Positions 62,010 to 64,000 of a stretch of DNA of 64,000 bases are shown piece after piece. Below the pieces are notes generated by a model. The model was not told where the DNA came from. It ran no database searches and saw only the letters and a program-made list of their open reading frames with translations. Positions within the stretch are counted from its first letter, which is position 1, and every line of letters begins with the position of its first letter. This DNA comes from Reichenbachiella carrageenanivorans (GTDB lineage: Bacteria > Bacteroidota > Bacteroidia > Cytophagales > Cyclobacteriaceae), in the NCBI RefSeq assembly GCF_025639805.1, contig NZ_CP106735.1, forward strand, positions 2,637,501-2,701,500. Reading direction: 5' to 3'. The position numbers and the translations under genes were made by a program.

Positions 62010-63095
62010 TTAAAACTCAAGGGTTAGTTGCCAGCCTTTGTCTTCCTTATCTTCTGTATTCAAATTAGACAACCCTAACCCAAGTAGGCGAATGGGGCGA
62101 TTCATTAAGTCTTTGTCTTTTGTGATTTCGAGCCAAATGGGAGCGTACTCTTCATGTTTTCCAAGCCATTGTTGGATGGTTTTGCTACGAGTTACTTGTT
62201 CAAAATCGGCATATTTGATTTTGATATTTACCGTTTTTCCTAAGATGGAATTAGTCGAAAGGCGTTTTTCCAGTTCGTGAGATAATACATGCAATTCGGT
62301 ATGCACTTCAGCGATGTCTGTTAGGTCGTGATCGTAGGTGTTTTCAATACTCACAGATTTTCGAATACGGTTAGGGTTTACAGGTCTGTTGTCTATCCCT
62401 CTACAGATATTGAAATAGTAGGCACCACTTTTCCCAAAATTTTTGGTAAGAAACCCAAGTGATTTGCGTTTGAGATCAAGTCCATTGTGAATACCCATAC
62501 GTTTCATTTTTTCAGTAGTCACTTTGCCCACTCCAAAAAAATCTTTGATATTGAGTGTTTCAATAAAAGCTACGGCCTCTTCAGGTTTGATTAGTTTCAT
62601 GCCGTTGGGTTTGTTTATATCGGAGGCGGTTTTAGCTAGAAATTTATTGATTGAAATACCCGCTGAGCAGGTAAGCTGAGTCGCATCGAAAATTTTTTGT
62701 CGGATTTCTTGGGCAATTAGTGTGGCAGAAGGTAGACCTAGTTTGTTGTTGGTCACGTCGAGGTAAGCTTCGTCTAATGAAAGGGGTTCTACCAAATCTG
62801 TATAGTTCAGAAAGATACTTCGAATCACCTGAGAAACTTCTTTGTATACATCAAATCTTGGTTTGACGAAAGTCAATTGAGGGCATTTTCGGTAGGCGAT
62901 TACAGATGGCATTGCAGATCGCACACCATACTTTCGGGCTTCATAAGATGCCGCAGCCACTACTCCTCTCGATCGGCTGCCACCCACGGCTACAGGTTTG
63001 CCTCTGAGTTCGGGGTGATCCCTCTGCTCTACCGAGGCATAAAAGGCATCCATATCGATGTGTATGATTTTCCGTATGGCTAAATTGTCAGACAA
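62010..63095 (-). CDS. dinB: DNA polymerase IV
   Basis: A 361-residue Y-family polymerase for translesion synthesis. The catalytic IDMDAFYASVEQRD (first Asp pair) and SLDEAYLDVT (Asp-Glu) motifs are present. Helix-hairpin-helix FFGVGKVTTEKMKRMGI and the little-finger domain follow. It lacks a C-terminal beta-clamp peptide I can identify with confidence (ends GWQLTLEF, which might serve). It may be under stress control; no operator is recognised upstream. Confidence 0.96.
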   Translation of the reverse strand: MSDNLAIRKIIHIDMDAFYASVEQRDHPELRGKPVAVGGSRSRGVVAAASYEARKYGVRSAMPSVIAYRKCPQLTFVKPRFDVYKEVSQVIRSIFLNYTDLVEPLSLDEAYLDVTNNKLGLPSATLIAQEIRQKIFDATQLTCSAGISINKFLAKTASDINKPNGMKLIKPEEAVAFIETLNIKDFFGVGKVTTEKMKRMGIHNGLDLKRKSLGFLTKNFGKSGAYYFNICRGIDNRPVNPNRIRKSVSIENTYDHDLTDIAEVHTELHVLSHELEKRLSTNSILGKTVNIKIKYADFEQVTRSKTIQQWLGKHEEYAPIWLEITKDKDLMNRPIRLLGLGLSNLNTEDKEDKGWQLTLEF

Positions 63096-63177
63096 TCTTG
63101 ATTTGGCTTTATATTATCATTTATTAATGTGAAATTTGCTCCACTCACTACCGATAGTAATACGAATATAGAGGTCG

Positions 63178-63315
63178 ATGAATAAGTCTAAAAAGATATT
63201 TTTTGTGGCAGTATTTTTGTTTTTGATGCTTTTGTTGTGGATAGTGGTCGATTTTGCCAAACACACCAAGTTTCGTGGCGCTACAAATATGATTAATATT
63301 ATTCAGGTACTTTGA
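63178..63315 (+). CDS. Small single-helix membrane protein
   Basis: 45 residues, with a hydrophobic helix at about 8-24 (FFVAVFLFLMLLLWIVV) and a basic tail. ATG at 63178, TGA at 63313-63315; it lies between dinB and an LptF/G-family gene 31 bases on. Its tight link to the permease suggests that it is a real small gene. No family recognised. It is below usual ORF length. Confidence 0.55.
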   Translation: MNKSKKIFFVAVFLFLMLLLWIVVDFAKHTKFRGATNMINIIQVL

Positions 63316-63346
63316 ACACTCCATTTTCTTATATCAGCAGGCCAGC

Positions 63347-64000
63347 ATGAAAAAACTCGATAAACTTCTTCTCAAATCCTTTATCGGGCCATTTGTGATC
63401 ACCTTTCTCGTAGCAGTATTTATCCTATTGCTAGTCTATATGATGAAATACTTCGACGATTTCATTGGTAAGAATTTAGGTTTTATGGTTTTGGGGGAGT
63501 TGATGGGATATTTCAGTATCAATCAAATGCCCATGGCTTTGCCGTTGGCCGTGCTGATTTCATCTCTGATGACTTATGGTAAATTAGGCGAGCATTTTGA
63601 ACTCACAGCAATCAAAGGGTCGGGTATCTCTTTGCTGCGGATCATTTTGCCCACTTTTGTGTTTTGCGTCCTATTGGCCATTGGTGCATTCTTGCTCAAT
63701 AACTATATTGTGCCTAAGGCCAACCTACGAGCATTTAGCTTACTATATGATATCAAGCAAACCAAGCCATCGATGGACTTGCGCGAAGGTCAGTTTTATA
63801 ATGGGATTCCTAAATACAGTATTAAAATTGAAAAAAAATACCCTGATGGTATCTCTATCAAGAATATTGTGATTTATGATCACACAGAGGGAGATGGAAA
63901 CAAACGCGTGATTATAGCAGATTCTTGTCGAATGTATTCTTTCATGGGAGATCGTTATCTCAAAATGGATTTGTATAATGGCAATCATTATATAGAAGAG
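63347..64000 (+). CDS. LptF/LptG family permease (partial, runs off window)
   Basis: ATG at 63347; 218 codons remain open to the window end. The N-terminus MKKLDKLLLKSFIGPFVITF is typical of YjgP/YjgQ permeases; three helices within about the first 125 residues precede a periplasmic domain. Together with the member at 35630 it would supply the LptF and LptG pair of the LPS export transporter. Confidence 0.92.
   Translation, partial: MKKLDKLLLKSFIGPFVITFLVAVFILLLVYMMKYFDDFIGKNLGFMVLGELMGYFSINQMPMALPLAVLISSLMTYGKLGEHFELTAIKGSGISLLRIILPTFVFCVLLAIGAFLLNNYIVPKANLRAFSLLYDIKQTKPSMDLREGQFYNGIPKYSIKIEKKYPDGISIKNIVIYDHTEGDGNKRVIIADSCRMYSFMGDRYLKMDLYNGNHYIEE

Overview
The window is chromosomal DNA from a marine, gliding-type member of the Bacteroidota, probably of the order Cytophagales (family Reichenbachiellaceae or Flammeovirgaceae as a guess). 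The reasons are a type IX secretion gene (porQ), Bacteroidota-type DUF4494 and TGT proteins, PD40/OmpA outer-membrane proteins, Bacteroidota-like TAnnTTTG promoter elements, few Shine-Dalgarno sequences, Na+-linked transporters and what looks like an algal anhydrogalactose pathway. I could run no database search, so product names rest on recognised motifs and family resemblance.

Layout. 1-5.3 kb: prfB with an in-frame UGA and +1 frameshift site, a Ppx/GppA phosphatase, a YihY membrane protein, a thrombospondin-type-3 lipoprotein and a DUF4442 thioesterase-like gene. 5.6-13.1 kb: an AT-rich accessory region of same-strand genes (unknown protein, GIY-YIG-like protein, GT1 glycosyltransferase, N-truncated Crp regulator + DoxX + broken pirin, helicase-nuclease). 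The units are separated by long imperfect inverted repeats. Most have complementary GTTAG.../...CTAAC ends that hug the gene, as in integron gene cassettes, but there is no integrase in view. 13.2-19.4 kb: a membrane protein, a hybrid histidine kinase, a hyaluronan-synthase-like glycosyltransferase and an NtrC-type sigma-54 activator, likely an exopolysaccharide control module. 19.6-32 kb: OmpA/PD40 protein, Lon, PorQ, HslU, a bestrophin, DUF4494, a CPBP protease, a DUF885 lipoprotein, an SDR and a small secreted protein.

32-46 kb: rsmG, an ECF sigma factor and a glycosyltransferase on the minus strand; tgt, an LptF/G permease and EamA on the plus strand; CocE, crcB, acpH, TerB-like, comEC, phoH, a SAM hydroxide adenosyltransferase, an ABM protein and tRNA-Leu(CAA). 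46.2-52.5 kb: a six-gene sugar-acid cluster (AraC regulator, RhaT-like transporter, enolase-superfamily enzyme, aldehyde dehydrogenase, KDGal kinase, KDPG/KDPGal aldolase). It fits oxidation of 3,6-anhydrogalactose to an acid, cycloisomerisation to a 2-keto-3-deoxy acid, phosphorylation and aldol cleavage. 52.7-57.7 kb: NhaC, TlpA, YceI, an SNF transporter with a 38-residue MetS-like partner, and a MazG-like protein.

57.7-62.0 kb: a PimA-like glycosyltransferase, a phospholipase-D-family protein, a CDP-alcohol phosphatidyltransferase and a nucleotidyltransferase, together suggesting synthesis of a polyol or inositol lipid. 62.0-64.0 kb: dinB, a 45-residue membrane peptide and the start of a second LptF/G-family permease that runs off the window.
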